From Medakamo hakoo (taxonomy: Eukaryota > Chlorophyta > Trebouxiophyceae > Coccomyxaceae), in NCBI GenBank assembly GCA_026636295.1, contig CP089461.1, positions 186,001-250,000 on the forward strand: DNA of 64,000 bases, written 5' to 3'. Shown in pieces: positions 38,673 through 51,960 of the stretch. The translations under genes and the position numbers were made by a program. Below the pieces are notes generated by a model. That model saw only the letters and a program-made list of their open reading frames with translations. It was not told the origin of the DNA and searched no databases. How positions within the stretch are numbered: position 1 is the first letter of the stretch; each line of letters opens with the position of its first letter.

Positions 38673-39924
38673 ATGTCGTCCGACGGAGGCGACGAAGACT
38701 CGGCCACCACAAACCGCGCGTCGCCTCCACCGCCGGACGGCGGCGCTGGCGTCGAAGCCAGCCCGCCACCCTCATCCCTGAGCGACGAGGATGATCCAGT
38801 CCTCTCCTTAGTCGAAGCTGTTGACGGCCTGGCGAGCGCGTCGCCGGGGCGGCGCACCGACCGCGTGGTGCGCCGGCTCGCAGCCTCGGCATTAGCCGCG
38901 GTCGCGGCGTCGTCGTCTGCCCCTCCCACCCCGTCCACCACCCGGGCCCTGGCCCTGCTGGCCGCGGGTGCGAGTGCCGCGTCAGCGCCTGACGAGGGTG
39001 GCGGGAGCGGCGGTGAAGAAGGGGGCGATGGCGGGCACGGCGGCCAGGATGTCGCGGCCGCGCTGGCCGGCCTGGGCCTGGACGCGGGCGTCGGCCCTGA
39101 CGACGACCACGAGCGCCACGGCCACGACGAACACGACGACGACCACGGCTACGAGGAAGAAGAAGACTTCCTGTTTGGTGAGGACGAAGACGCGCTGGCG
39201 GGCGTGTTTGGTGGCGAGCTGGCGGCGGCGGTGGCAGCGGCCGCGGCCCGTGTCGGCGGCGGGCCGCCCGGTGGTCCCGCGCCACCCGCCGGCGCCGGCG
39301 GCGGCGGTCCCATCGACTTGGAGGGAGCCTTTGCCGAACTGTTGGAAGCCGGCCAGTTCCGGGTGTTGGGCGGCGGCGGCGGCAATGCGACGGGCGGGGG
39401 CATCCGGCGGCCCCTCCCCGTGGGCGGGCCCCTCCCTCCACCGCCTGCGGGCCCCGTGCCGCGCGACCCGCGCGTGGCCGGAGGCGGCGGCGGCGGCGGT
39501 GCCGCCTCTGCAGCCACGGCCGCCGCCCCGCCCTTCCCACCTCCCGCCCCGGGCGCCAAGCCCGCTCCCGCGGCGGCGGTGGGTGCGGCCAAGCACCCGC
39601 CCCTGGCGCCGCCCCCGCCGACCTGTTCGTTCGGCCGCACGGGCGACGCGTTTGTCGAGCAGCACTGGTGGGCGTGCCACACCTGCGGCCTGGCGTCCAG
39701 CCGCGGCGTGTGCGCGTCGTGTGCGGGCGGGTGCCATGCGGGGCACGACCTGGCGTACGCCGGGCGGTCGCGGTTTTTCTGCGACTGCGGCGCGGGCGCG
39801 GGTGGGCCGAGAGCGGCGGCCTGTGTGCGTTTGGGTGGGCGGCCGGGAGGTGAGGACGGGGAGGCCACGCCACCACGGCCTGTCCAGGCCGCCTGGACGG
39901 CCGGTGGTGGGGGTGGGAGCGCGC

Positions 39925-39956
<32 letters not shown>

Positions 39957-42413
39957 CACCACCACGACCACCCGCCCTCGCCGCGCGCGGTCGCGTCCAT
40001 CGCGGCCGCCCTGCGCGCCGCGCCGCGGGACGCTGCTGCCGCCGCCGCGTCCGCGCTGGCCGACTTGGCCACCGCGCTGAGCGCTGAAGGCAACAGCGGT
40101 GAGCCGGCCTGGACCGGTCCGCCCGCCCCACCCCTCCCGCTCGACGGGCCGGCAGGCCCCGCGCCCGCGGGCGCCGACTCGTCCGCCGCGCCCGCCTCCA
40201 CCCCGCTCGCCACGCTCGCCCTGTCCGCCCGCCTGGCCGGGGACGAGGATGTCGTGAGTGGCGGGAGCCGGCATGTTCAGGTGCCCACCCCGCCCTCCCC
40301 CTCCCCCGCCGCCCGGCGCTCCGCGGCCGCGTGCGCCGCGACGGGCGTCCTCACGCTCGCGCGGGCCGGCCGCGTCGCGTTTGCCCGCCTGACCTCGTCC
40401 CCCGTCGGCGCCGCGCACCCGCCACCCGCCGCGGGGGCTGCCCACCCGCCGCCCGCTGTGGGGAGGTGCCACGTCGAGGGCCTGGCCGCGCATGCCGCCG
40501 GTTTCAGCCCGACCTGCCTGGCCTTTCCGCCGGCCGCGCCGTCGCCGTCCCCGACCCCGCCCCCGTCCACGCGCCTGGCCCTGGGCGGCCCGCGCCGCAA
40601 AGCCGCCGTGTGGAGCCTGGATGGGCTGGGCCGTGTCACGGACCGCTTGAGCCTGGGCGTGCCACGCCCACCCCGCGCCCTGGCGGGCGCGGCGGGCGCG
40701 GAAGACGTGCTGAGCGTCGCCTGGTGCGATGGCGGCGGCGGCCCGTCCTCCGACGCTTCCACCCTGCTCGCCGCTGTGACGCCGGGCGGCGTCCTGGTGT
40801 ATGACCTGGCCGTCTCAGCGGCCGCGCCCGCCGTCGCCGTTCGTTTGCCGGGCGTGACGGATGACGACGCCGCCGCCTCCACCGTCGACGCCGTCACTGC
40901 AGCAGCCTGGGCGCCGCAGCCGGCCTGCCCCGCCACGGGCGCGCCCGCGCTCGTCCTGCTGTCCGCGACTGGCACACTAGCCGTGGCGGCTTTACCACCG
41001 GGACCCGCTGTCGCGGCTGCCGCTGCGGAAGCCGGGAGGGCCATGGCCGCGGGCGCCGTGCGCGGGCCCGGGCCCGCGCCGCTCACGCCGCCCTCACCGA
41101 AACCTGGCCTCGAGGTCGTCGCGGCCCGGTGCGGCAGCCTGGTGTCTGCTGACTCGTCTTCCACCTCTTCTTGGACGGGCGTGGACGTGGTGTGCCTGCC
41201 TGGAGCGGGCGGTGGGGCGGCGCCGCTGGTGGCCGTGTCCGGGCTGTCGGACGGCGGCGGCGCCCTGTTTTTGGGGCGCCTGACCGCGGGTGGGGAGGTG
41301 CCAGCCTTGACGGGGCTGGGCCGCCTCCCCGGCCTGTCCGCGGGCGGTGGCGCCCTCGTCCCTGTGCCCCTGCCTCCAGCCACGCGCCTGGCCCTGAACA
41401 CACCCGCTCTACTGGCCTGCCTGCCCCCACGCGGCGGCGGGGGCGGGTCGAGCACCGCCCTGGTCGCGCTGCGCGGCGCGCCGGGCGGCGGCACGGCCGC
41501 GGCTGTCCAGCGCTTGGCTGCGGCGCCCGACGGGTCCGCGTCCGACGGCGGGGCGGCGCTGGCGTTGCCGCCTCCGTCACCGGGCCCCGCCCTGGCCCTC
41601 CTATCCCCCGCGGGCGTGGTGCGGGTCTGGGGCGTGGGCGTGAGCGGCGGGAGTGGGAGCGGCGGGGAGGCCTGGCCAGCCGCGCCCCGCGCGCCCGCGC
41701 CCGTGGCGCCGCCTTCCTTTTTCGAAGGCGCGGTCTGCGTCAGTGCCGACGTGCGGGCGGGTCCCCTCCTGCCGCTGGTTGGTGGGATGGGCGGCGCGGT
41801 TGGTGGTGCGGCCGCCCCGCCGCCCGCGGGAGCGGAAGGCGGCCTGACGTCGCCGTACCCAGACGGCTTTCGCTTTTCGCTGCGGCTCGTGGCGGGCAGC
41901 GGCGGCGGCGGCGGTGGTGGTGGTGGGAGCGCGGCCGCGTCGGCCGCCGACCCGCCGTCCTCTTCGCCTTCTTCTTCCTCCACTCCATCCCTGGCCCTGT
42001 GCGGCCTGCGCATCCACATCGGTGCCGCGGGCGCCCCCTCCCGCCCGGGCGCCATCCGCCTGGCCGGGCGGGCGGTGCTCATGCCGCCCGCCCGCCCGCC
42101 AGGTGGCGGGTCGGACAGCTCCCTCGCCCGGTGGGTGGATTTGCCGCTGACGCCCGCGGAAGCTTTGGCGACCGCGCGCGAGGGCGGCTTGGACGTGGCT
42201 GTCCTGGCGAACAGTGAGGGAGGCGGTGGGTCGCCGCCCACGCCGCCCCGCCTGGACGGGATGGAGTGCATGGCGCTGCCATACGAGGCCGTGGCAGCGG
42301 CAGCGGCCGCCGACGGCGCGGGCGGTGGAGCGTTGGGTCCCGGCGTCGCGGGTCGGCTGGGCATCCTGGCGAGCTCGGCGGGCGTGCGTCCGCCTGTGGA
42401 TCGCGGCGGGACA

Positions 42414-42445
<32 letters not shown>

Positions 42446-45400
42446 CGCGTTTTCGGCCTTGGCCGGTCGGCGCGCGCTGTCTCCACCCGCCACCACTGCC
42501 ACGACGCTCTCGCTCGACGCCGCTGCCACCGCAGCTGCCGCTGCTGCTGCTGTCACCGCCTCTTTCAGTGGCGCCCTTTTACCTGACGCAACCTGCTGGG
42601 CGGTCCTGGACGCGGCGGCGGCCGTGCGGGCGGCGCCGGAGTTGGAAGCGACGACGGCAGCGCCCCTCGCCCGCTCTCTCGCGGCAGCCCTGCCGCCCGC
42701 GCTGGCAGCGCTGGCCGCCCGGGCGGGCGTGGAAGCTGTGGGACCGGATGTGGTGGCGGGAGCTGTGGCCGGCGCCGCCCGCGCGGCCGTGGCGGGCGGC
42801 GAGACGGACGGCGCACTCGCCCTGCTGGAGGCGCGTGGCGGCCACCCGGCGCTCCAAGCCGCGGCCGTGGTTGCGCTGGCCGACCACACCGCGTGCGGCG
42901 GCGGCGGCGCCTTCACCGCCCGCCTGGTGGACGCGGTGGCGGCTGCGCCCGGCAGCCTGGCGTCCGCGGCTCTCCTGCTGCGCGTGGGCGAGGGTTCGCC
43001 GGCGCTGGCCGCCCGCGGCGCGGTCACAGCGCTCGGAGCGTGGCGCGCCGCGGCCGAGGCAGGCGGCGGCGAGTCTGCCGCGCTCCAAAACCCGGCTGCC
43101 CTGGCCTCCCTGGTGGCGGCGGGCGCGTTGGCTGCGCGGGCTCAAGCGGCGGCGACGTCTACCTCTCCTCCCTCGTCTTCCGCCCCGCCCAGCCGGCGGG
43201 CGAGCGAGGGGTCGGAGGGCGAAACCGGCACCGGCCCAACGCCCACCAGCGCGGCCGCGGCCGCGCTGGCCACCGCGCTGGGCGCCGAGCCCGGTTCGAC
43301 GTCCACCATACTGGCCGCCCTGCAAGCGGGGCTGGCGGGCCTGGGCGCGCCCCCATCCTCGGCCTCTCCCGCGCCTGTGGGCGTGCCGTCCGGCCCGGTG
43401 GGTGAGCCGCTCCCCGGCGCGGCGCCCGGCATGGGAGAGCTGTTGCCCCGCCGCCCGCTGGCGGTCGCGAGCGCGTTGGTGAGCAGCGGGCCTTCTTCCC
43501 CCCCTCCCTCACTGCTCGACGACGACGGTGCTCGCCTCATTTGCGCCGCGGGCTGGGCTGGTCAGGTCGCGGAGCCGGGCGAGCGGGCGGCCGCGGCGGC
43601 GGCTGTCGCGGCCGAAGCCGCGGCCTGGCTGGCCGGCCTGGCCGGCCCGCCGCCGCCCTCCTCCGCGCCCGCCTGGTTGGACGCGGCCTTGGCCGCGGGC
43701 GCGCACCCGGCCCTGTCCCCCGCCCGCCGCGCCGCCCGCGCCGCCGCCCTGGCCGGGTGCGGCGGGTCGCGGGCTGCCATGAGAGACGCGCGCGCGGGGC
43801 GGGCGGCGGCCGCGGCGGCCGACGCGGCCGACGCGGCTGCGGCCGCGCTCGCTGCCGACCCACTAGACGGCCCTGCCGCGGCTGCGTTGTCCTCGGCCTT
43901 GCGCGACCTGCGTGCCGCCGCGGGCGACCGCCCAGGCGTGGTAGTCGGCGTGTTGGCCGGGCGGCACGGTGGCCTGCCGGCCCTCGTCACCCGCGCCCTG
44001 GCCTGGCCTGCCGGCCCCGCCCGCCTGGGCTTGCAAGTCGCGGCGGCGCTGGCGGGCGCCGACGGGAGCGCTGCAGCCTGGCTGGTCGACCACCCGACGA
44101 GCGGGCAGGCGCCCCTCCTGGACGCGCTCATCAGCCGGGCGGTGCTCGGCCGCGGCGGTCCGCACGATGTCCGCGACGCGGCCGTGTCCCTCCTCCGGGC
44201 TGCCTGGGCGGGAGCTGCCGCGAGTGGTGCCGGGACGGGGGGCGACGGTGGCCTGGCTGCCCTCGTTTCAAAAACAGCGGCATGGGCGCCCCGGGCCCGT
44301 GGCGCGCCCGCGGGCGGGGCGGCGGCCTTGCTGGGCCTGGTGGGAGAGATGGTGGCGGGCGGCGGCGGCGGCGGGGCGGGCGGCGGGGCCAGCGAAGGCC
44401 CGTCATCCTCCTCGTCCGGCGGCGGCTTGCCGCCGCCGTGCCGCCGCCCGCCCGCCGCCGCGGCCGCCACCGCCGCTGCGTCGTCCGCCGCCAGAGCCGT
44501 CGCGCCCGCCCTGTTTGCCGCCGCCGCGGCCTCGCTCGCCGCCCTGGCCGACCACCCGCACGCGCTGCCGTACGCCGACCTCCGCGGGCTGTTGACCCAC
44601 CCCGTCCCGCACCTGTTGGAAGTGGGTGGGGGAGGCGGGGGAGGGGGAGGGGGAGGGAGTGACGGCGCCCGTGCGCCGCCGTCCGCGTCCTCGCCGCCGT
44701 CCCCGGCCCTGGCCCTGGACACGGTCCGGGCCGAGGCGGCGTGGGGGACCCGCCGCGCCGCGTTCCGCCTCGCCGCGCCGGCGCCCATCCGGTCGGTGGC
44801 GCTGGCCGCCCCGCCGCCGCCGGGCCGGCCGCGGCCCACGGCCCCGCGCACGGTCGCTGTGTACGCGGCGCCGCCGCCGCTGTCCTCGCTGGCGGAAGCC
44901 GACGCCGCGGCGGGGCCGGCCGCCTGGCGCCGGGTCGCGACGCTGCGCTTTGCGCCGGGCGCCCGGTCTGCCAAGGCCTCGCTGCCCGGCCCGCCCACCG
45001 TCGCCGCCCTGGCCTTTGTGTTTGAAGACCTGTGGGAGGACGGGTGCGCGGGCGCGGCCGAGCCCGTGTCCTGCCCGCGCTGCGCGCGCCGCGTCCCGCC
45101 GCCCGCGTCGGTCTGCCCGTCGTGCGGCGAGCACGTGCGCCAGTGCCGGCGGTGCCGCAACATCGACTACGAAGACGCGGCGTTCCTGTGCTCGGAGTGC
45201 GGGGCGTGCCGGGCGGCGGGCGTGCGCCTGGCGTACACGGCGACGACGACGGGCGCGGCCGGCGGGTCGCCGTCTTCTTCGTCCTCGCCAGGCGAGGCCG
45301 CGCGCGCGGCGGCCGCCATGGCCGCCGCGGCGGCCGCGCGGGGCGACCCCGCGGCGGCCGCCGCGCGGCGTGCCCGCTTAGAAGCGGCCGTTGATGCGGC

Positions 45401-48400
45401 AGCGGGTGAAGCGAGCCGCACCGCCGCGGCCTTGGCCGGCGCGGGCGGGCGGTTGGAGGTCGTGCTCGCGGCCGTCGACGCGGGGCGCGCCGGAGGCGGG
45501 GGCGCGCCCCCTGCCACAGACGCCGCTGTCGTCTGCGTCTCGCCCGCCGTGTCGGGCGCGGCCGCGGCCTACGCGACCGAGGTTGCCGCCGCGCACGCGG
45601 CCGCAGCGGCGGCGGCGGCGGCGCTCGCGGGCGCGCGCGCCGCGCTCGCCGCGCACGTCGCTCCGGGGACCGACCCGGCCACGGCCGCCGCTGCGGCTTT
45701 GGCCGCTGGTTCCGGTCCCGCACCAACCTACGCCGATGAAGCCGGCTTTGCGGGACCTGCCCTGGCGTTGCTGGACGCGTGCTGTGCGTCGGACGAGGGT
45801 GCCCTGCCGTCCGTCCTCGCCTCCGCCCCCGGCGCCGTCCAGGCGCTCTTTGCCGCCGCGGTCGGGCCTGGGTCACCGCCCGGCGCGGCGCCCCCAGCCC
45901 GCCGGCTGCTCATCCGCCTGGCCACCACCGCCGGCCCTGCTGGTGGCTTGGACGCCGTCCTGTCCGTCATCGGCGACCGGGCCCGCTTTGGCCTGGGCGC
46001 GGCGCGCGGTGGGTTGGCGCCCGGTGCCTCAGGCGCGGCCGGCGCGGCGCGCCTGCTGTGCGACCTGATGACGGCCGGAAGCCCACGCCCACCCGCGCCC
46101 GCGGTCCGCCTGGCCGTCGACTTGGTGGCGGCCGCCATCAGCACCGCTCCACGCTCTGCGTCCTTGGCGGACGGCCTGATCGCCCCGCTGCTGGAAGCCC
46201 TGAACGAGCGCGGGGAGGGCGCGGCCGAGGCACAGCCGCGACGCCGGCCGTCGCCGGCGGCTGCCCTGCTGCCGGTCGTCGCGTTGCCCGCTCCATTGCC
46301 AGGCGCTGTCCTCGACGACCCGTGGCCTGAAGACGACGACCCGGTCGCCGCCAAAAAAGCGGCCATGGAGGCGTCGCGCCGCGGTCCCGCCCGGCCACCG
46401 CCACCACCGCCGCGTGTCCCTCCAGCCGCGGCCGCGGCTGCACGCCGGTGGCGGGCCGCGGCGGCCGCGGGCCCAGCCAGCCCGCTGTCCGCCCTGGCCG
46501 CGTCGCCGACCCTAGTCCCAGCCCTGCTGCTGCACCCGGTGTCGGCCCGGGTGCGTGCGGCGGCGGCGAAGCTACTGGTGGCGCAGGCCGCGGCGCGGCC
46601 GGGCTGCGGGGCCGACCACGGCGCGTGCGCGCTCGGCGTCCGCGTGGCTGGGCTCTTGCCCGCCATGGCGGCCGCGGCTGCTGCCACTGGGTCTGCTGTC
46701 CCGGGCAACCCGTGCGACGCGGCGTTCAAGCTGCTGGCCTGGGTGGGCGGCGAGGACAGCGGCGGAGACGCAGCGCCACCTGCAGGCGGGGCTGCCTTTC
46801 TCGCGGCGCGGGGCGTGCCCGCCGCCGCGGCCGCCACGGCTGCGGCTTTAGCCGTCGCCCTGCTCAAATCCGAGACGGGTGATGATGGCGGGGCCGATTT
46901 AGAACGCCTGGCGCCGGGCGCGGCGGCCATTGCCTCCGCCGGTCTCAACACGGACGCGGCCGCGCGGGCCGCCGCTGCGTCTGCCCGCCTGGCCGGCCGC
47001 CTCCTCCCGTCCGCCACGCCCGCCTACCTCGCCCGCTTTGGTCGCGAGGGTGGCCCTGTCGCTTTGGCCTTAGCTGCAGCCGCCCTGCACGCCCTGGCCG
47101 CCCGGCGGTCGGGCGCGACGATGCGTGCGGCGCGCGCGGCGCGGCGGGCCGCGCGCCGGGCTGGGCGCCACCCCGCCGCCGCGGCCGGCGCGCTCCTCGC
47201 CACCGCCCACGCGGCTGCGGCCGCGTCTCCCGGCTGCGCGGCTTTGGCCCGCCTCGAAGCGGCGGCCGCGCACCGGGCCTTAGCGGCTGTCGACCCGCAC
47301 GCGGCCCGGGCCCTGGCGACCGGGCGGACGGGCGGCGAGGAATCCGGCGGCACGGCCGACCCGGCGGCACCTACCGACCCAACCATCCCGTCCACGCCCG
47401 CCGCCGGCACGGCCGCCGCAGCTGCGACGGCCGCCGCCGCCGCGGCCGCCGAGTCACGCGCCCTGGCTGGCATCCCGCTGACGCTGCGCAAAGCTCCGAC
47501 GCAAGAAGACTTCATCCGCGGCGGGTGCGGGCCCGGGCCCGTCGCGGCCAGCAGCGTCGGCGGCCCGACCTTCCGCCACCTCAAGGACCACATCTGCCGC
47601 ACGCTCGGCCTGGACGGGCTCGTCGGCGACGACTTTGGCCTGGAACTCCTGGTCCGTGGGTCCATCGTCTCGCTGGACCTGCCGATCGCGGGCGTGTACG
47701 AGCGGGTATGGCTGCCGGCCGTGGCGGCGGGTGGAGCGCCTCCCCCGCCGCCGCCGGCCGCTGCGGGCGCTGGTGGCGGCTTGCGCCTGCTCTTTGGCCC
47801 CGACGCCGCGGCGGCCGCCGCCGCCCTGCTCCACCAGCAGCCGCCACCACCCACGCCCGCGGCGGGCAGTCCGCCCGATTCGTCGTCGGGCTCGTCCTCC
47901 GGGTCGGAGGACAGCGGGGAAGGGCGGCCGCGTGCGCGGCGCGTGGGCGGTGGTGGTGGTGGAGGCGGGCAGAGCGGCGGCGGCGCGTCCACGCCGCCGC
48001 CGCCGCCCATGGTCGTCACTTACCGGCTGGCAGGACTGGACGGCGAAGCCACGGAACCGATCCTGAAGGCTTTACCCGCCGCGGCGGCGGAGGATGAAGG
48101 CGCGCCCGGCGGCTACGCGGACGCCGCCGCCGCCGCGGCCGAAGCGGCTCGCTCGACGCGGCGGGCTGCCCTAGCCGGCGCGGGCGGCGGCCTGGCCGCT
48201 GCCGTCGAGTGCGCGACGGGCCGGGGCGCCAGCCCGGCGTCTGCCCCGCCGGCGGCAGCGCTAGTCGCCCTGGCAGCGCACGAGCCGGCCTGCGCGGCCG
48301 AGCTGTTGGGCGGCGGCGCGCTGGCCCCGCTGCTCGCGGCGGGCGCGGCTGCCCTGGCCGGCACGGCCGGCACGGCCACTTCCCTGGGCCCGGCGCCCGA

Positions 48401-50573
48401 CCTGCTGGCCGCCGCCGAAGCCTTGCTCGCGGCTGCTCCTCCCGCGCCCGCCCCACGCCCGCTGAGCGACCGGGAAGCCGCGGCGGCCGTGCGGGCGCTG
48501 GCCGCCGCGCGGCGGGGCGGGAGCAGCAGAGGCGCGGGCGAGGCGGCGGCTGCCCGCCTCCTGCCCCTCCTCGCCGCCGCGGGCGGCCGGGCCGCCGCCG
48601 CCGCCCTGGCCGAAGACCTGACGGCCGCTGTGGCGCCGGGCGCCATCGACGCGGCTGTGGCGGCGGGCGACGCGGACGCGGCGGCCGCGCTGGAGAGAGA
48701 CGCGGCAGCCCTGGCTCGCGCGCTCTCGGACGAGGCGCGGGCCGGCCTCGCTGGCGGGTCTGCGCCCTCCTCCACGCCCCGCACGCCCGGCGGTGACGTC
48801 CTCCTCCTGTCGGGGTCGCCGCCCGCCCCCGCGCCCCGCGCCCGCCTGCACGACCTGGCGCTGGCGGCGGGCCTGCCTGCCCGGGTCGCAACCTACCTCG
48901 CCGCCTCTGCGGCCGCGCAACCCGCCGCCCGCCCGCCCGGCACGGCGGCGGCCGTCCGCCTCGCCGAAGCTCTGGCCGACGGCGACCCGGCGTGCGCGGA
49001 CGCCCTGGTCCGGGCGGACGCCGGGTTTGTGCGGTCGCTGCACGCGTTGGAAGCCGCGGCAGCCGCGGGCGCGTTGGGCGGCGCGGCCGAAGCCGCGCTC
49101 GACGCCCTGGCCGACTCCGGTGGCACTGCCGCGGGTGAGGCCGTCGCGGCGGCGCGCGCGGCCGAGACGGCGCGCCGGGCCGCCCGCGCTGCCGCCGCCC
49201 GTGCCGCCGCCCTCGCCCGCCTGGGTGTCTCGGCCACGCCGCCCGCGTCGTCCGGCCTGTTGGCGGGGTGGACGTCACCCTCGCCCTCGTTGGCCGGCGG
49301 CGGCATGCTGGCCAGCGCGTCGCCCCAGCCGCCCTCGCCCCTCTTCCTGGCGGCCGAAGACGATGGCGGCGAGGGCGGTGGTGGCGCGGAATGCTTGGTC
49401 TGCAAGGAAGGCGACGGCGGACCGCCCGGCGAACCGCTCTGCCTGTACGCCTGGGCCGTCGCCCGCCGGGCGGCCGACCTGCCGCCGGGTCTGACCGATG
49501 GTGGAGCCTGCTGGTGCGGGCAAGACGGCGCCGCTGAAGCGGGCGACGCGGCCGTCGTCTTCGACGTCGTGTCCGCCGACCACCGCATCCACGCGTCTTG
49601 CCACGCCGCGGCGCGCGCGGCCGACGCGCGCGCGCGCCCGCGCCCGCGCGCGGAGTGGGAGGGCGCCGCCCTGCGCAACGGCGGCGCCCGCACCAACTGC
49701 TTGCTCCCCGCGCCCGGCCCCTCCTCCGCCCGGGCCACGCGCGGCGGCGTCGAGTTTGACGACCTGGCGTCGTCTCTTTTCACCGGGTGGGCGGGCGGGA
49801 GCGCCGCGGGTTCCGCGACTGCCTTGCGCCGGTTGGGGCCCGTCGCGGCGCGCGCGGCGCTGGCGTCGCCCGGTGGCCAGGCCTGTGCGGCCGCGTCGTC
49901 CCTGGCGGTGCTGCTGCTGGGCCTGGCTGAAAGAGCGCCGCTGGGCGCGCTGGCCCGGGGTGGCGGCCGCGCGTCCAATGCTGCCGCGGCCGTCGCCCTC
50001 ATCCATTTAGGCGCCCGGGCCACGGACCGGTGTGGGGCCGAGGCCCACGGGCGGCTGGTGGCGAGTGTGTCTGCTGCGCTGAGTGGACAGGGAGGCGCGC
50101 TCCCGCACGCGCTCGCCCTGTCGCTCATGCTGCCGTCGGCCGGGCGGGCGTGGTGTGGTGGGAGTGGGGGTGGTGGAAGTGGCGACCGCACGAGTGCTGC
50201 GCGGTCGACGCTCGCCTGGGCGGCCGCGACTGCCACAACCGCTACGACCTTAGCCGCTTGTCGCCCGGCCGACCCGCCGGGCACCTCTGGCTCCGGCGGC
50301 GGCGTGGCGATCGGTGGGACCGTCCCCGCGCCAGCCGCGCCGACCTTGGCAGCTTTGGGCGGGCCGCGTGGCCGGGCCGCCCGGCTGTGGGCGGCGGCCG
50401 ACGCCCTGCACGCCGCCCTGAACGCGGCGGGCGGGCCCTTGACAGGCTTGGAAGCCGCTGGTGGTCCGGAAGCCGTGGCGGCGGCCCTGGTGGCGAGGCT
50501 GGACGCCCTCGACGGCGTGGGTGGCGAGGCTGGGGCGGAAGGGATTCTTGAGGTGGCGGGCGTTGTGCTTTGA
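38673..50573 (+). CDS. UBR4: UBR4/BIG/Pushover-type giant E3 ubiquitin ligase
   Basis: N-recognin family member (BIG in plants, with roles in auxin transport and N-degron turnover). One uninterrupted frame of about 3966 residues from ATG 38673, against about 5000 in plants and animals. The UBR box is at about residues 319-387: CSFGRTGDAFVEQHWWACHT, then CGLASSRGVCASCAGGCHAG and SRFFCDCGAG, with the zinc ligands in place. A beta-propeller-like region (residues about 600-1000) follows. A double zinc ribbon near 2135 reads CPRCARRVPPPASVCPSCGE, CRRCRNIDYEDAAFLCSECGAC, nearly as in human UBR4. The E3 module near the end contains VTYRLAGLDGEATEPI and the hemi-RING (CLVCKEG..., HASCH) at about 3573-3650. 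Large Ala/Gly-rich inserts are frequent. The frame extends upstream of 38673 but without protein-like sequence. Confidence 0.94.
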
Positions 50574-50599
50574 AGGCGGACACACAGTCGGGGAGGGGG

Positions 50600-50600
<1 letters not shown>

Positions 50601-50631
<31 letters not shown>

Positions 50632-50632
50632 A
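50601..50632. repeat. (GA)n microsatellite
   Basis: An almost pure AG/GA run in the 115 bases between the convergent stops of UBR4 and the reductase gene. It falls in both 3' untranslated regions. Confidence 0.9.
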
Positions 50633-50688
50633 CCGGGCAGTTGCAAACAAACAGCGGACAGAGACAAGAACTGAACACACACGTCTCT

Positions 50689-51960
50689 CTACTCCCACAC
50701 CTGTAGCACGACTTTGCCCGTGCTCGCTCCACCCATCAGCCGTTCCACCGCGCCCGCGGCCGCGCCCAACCCGACGGGGATGGGGTGGTCGATCAAAACA
50801 CGAATGCGCCCGTCCGCGTGCAGGCTGAACACTTTGCGCCGCAGGCGGGCGACCGTCCGCGGGTCGGCGGCCGCCCACACGTTGCCGTACAGCGTGCGCC
50901 CGGCGCCCAGGTCGACTTCCCGCCCGCCCCAAAAAGTGTCGTGCGCGGGTGGGAGGGATGAAGGAGAAGGAGGGGGAGGAGCGCCCGCCCGCCGGTCGCT
51001 CGCCGCGTTGGGGTACTCGGCGATGTGGCCGACCGCGAGCAGGCGGCCGCCCGGCGCCAGGGCGGCCGCAGCGGCGGCGCGCAGGCCTCCGCCCACGCCT
51101 TCGTACGCGGCCGCCAGGCCCGGTGCCGGGCACTCGTCCGCCAGCACGGCCGCCACGTCTTCGGCCGTGTGATCGATGACACGCACTCGCCCAGCCCAGG
51201 GCGACAGCAGGCGCCCCAGGGCGGCCGCCTTGGCGGGTCCACCAGCCGTGGCAAAGACGCGCGCGCCGGACAGGGCGGCCAGCTGGGCGGCGAGGTGGCC
51301 CGTGCCGCCCGCCGCGGCCGTGACTAGGACGCTGTCGGCTTCCGACAGCGGCACCACGCCTTTCGCCACGCCACACGTCTCTAGAGCGACGGCGGCTGTC
51401 ACGCCGCTCAATGTAAGAGCACAGGCTTCGGGCGTCGGCGCGCCAGGCAGGCGTGTGCAGCGGGCGGACGGCGCGACCACAAACTCTGAGAACGCAGAGC
51501 CGCCGGACACGGAGACGGCGTCGCCGACAGACAAAGAGCTCACGCTGGGCCCGACAGCTGCGACGATGCCCACGCCTTCCGCGCCGAGGAGAACAGGGGC
51601 GTCTGCCGACGACCCGGCCGCAAAGGGCGTGCCTGGTTCGGCGCGCACGCGAAAGGTTTCGCACCCGCCGTTGACGCCGGCGTACGCGATTTTGACGGCC
51701 ACCTCTCCCGGGCCTGGGTCGATCCAGGGCACGTCCACGACAGAGGCTGCAGACCGGAAGTCTGGCGCGGGCACGCGCGTGCCCAGGAGGCGGCGGAAGG
51801 ACAGCGGTGGGCAGTAGTCGGGTGGGAGGGTGAAGGTCGGTGCCAATTGGTCGCCGACTGTTGCTGCCGCCTGCGCGACGCAGCGCATGCGCGGTCGCCG
51901 TGGGCTGGGCGCCAGGTGGACGCGGCCTGAGACGGAGGCGGTGTGGGTGGGAGGGCGCAT
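50689..51960 (-). CDS. Medium-chain dehydrogenase/reductase, zeta-crystallin / PTGR3 (ZADH2)-like
   Basis: NADPH-dependent quinone or enone reductase. Single exon, 423 residues. The N-terminus (MRPPTHTASVSGRVHLAPSP...MRCVAQAAA) is basic with Ser/Pro, compatible with a plastid transit peptide. The GroES-like part has GPGEVAVKIAYAGVNGGCET, VLLGAEGVGIVAAVGPSVSS and FSEFVVAPSARCTRLP. The Rossmann part has the AxxGxxGxxA nucleotide motif VLVTAAAGGTGHLAAQLAAL, GARVFATAGG, VIDHTAEDV and AYEGVGGGLRAAA. The zinc ligands of alcohol dehydrogenases are absent, as in the quinone reductase branch. The segment DTFWGGREVDLGAGRTLYG is near the active site. The start is the ATG giving the presumed presequence; the frame extends a little further without support. 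Convergent with UBR4. Confidence 0.85.
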   Translation of the reverse strand: MRPPTHTASVSGRVHLAPSPRRPRMRCVAQAAATVGDQLAPTFTLPPDYCPPLSFRRLLGTRVPAPDFRSAASVVDVPWIDPGPGEVAVKIAYAGVNGGCETFRVRAEPGTPFAAGSSADAPVLLGAEGVGIVAAVGPSVSSLSVGDAVSVSGGSAFSEFVVAPSARCTRLPGAPTPEACALTLSGVTAAVALETCGVAKGVVPLSEADSVLVTAAAGGTGHLAAQLAALSGARVFATAGGPAKAAALGRLLSPWAGRVRVIDHTAEDVAAVLADECPAPGLAAAYEGVGGGLRAAAAAALAPGGRLLAVGHIAEYPNAASDRRAGAPPPPSPSSLPPAHDTFWGGREVDLGAGRTLYGNVWAAADPRTVARLRRKVFSLHADGRIRVLIDHPIPVGLGAAAGAVERLMGGASTGKVVLQVWE

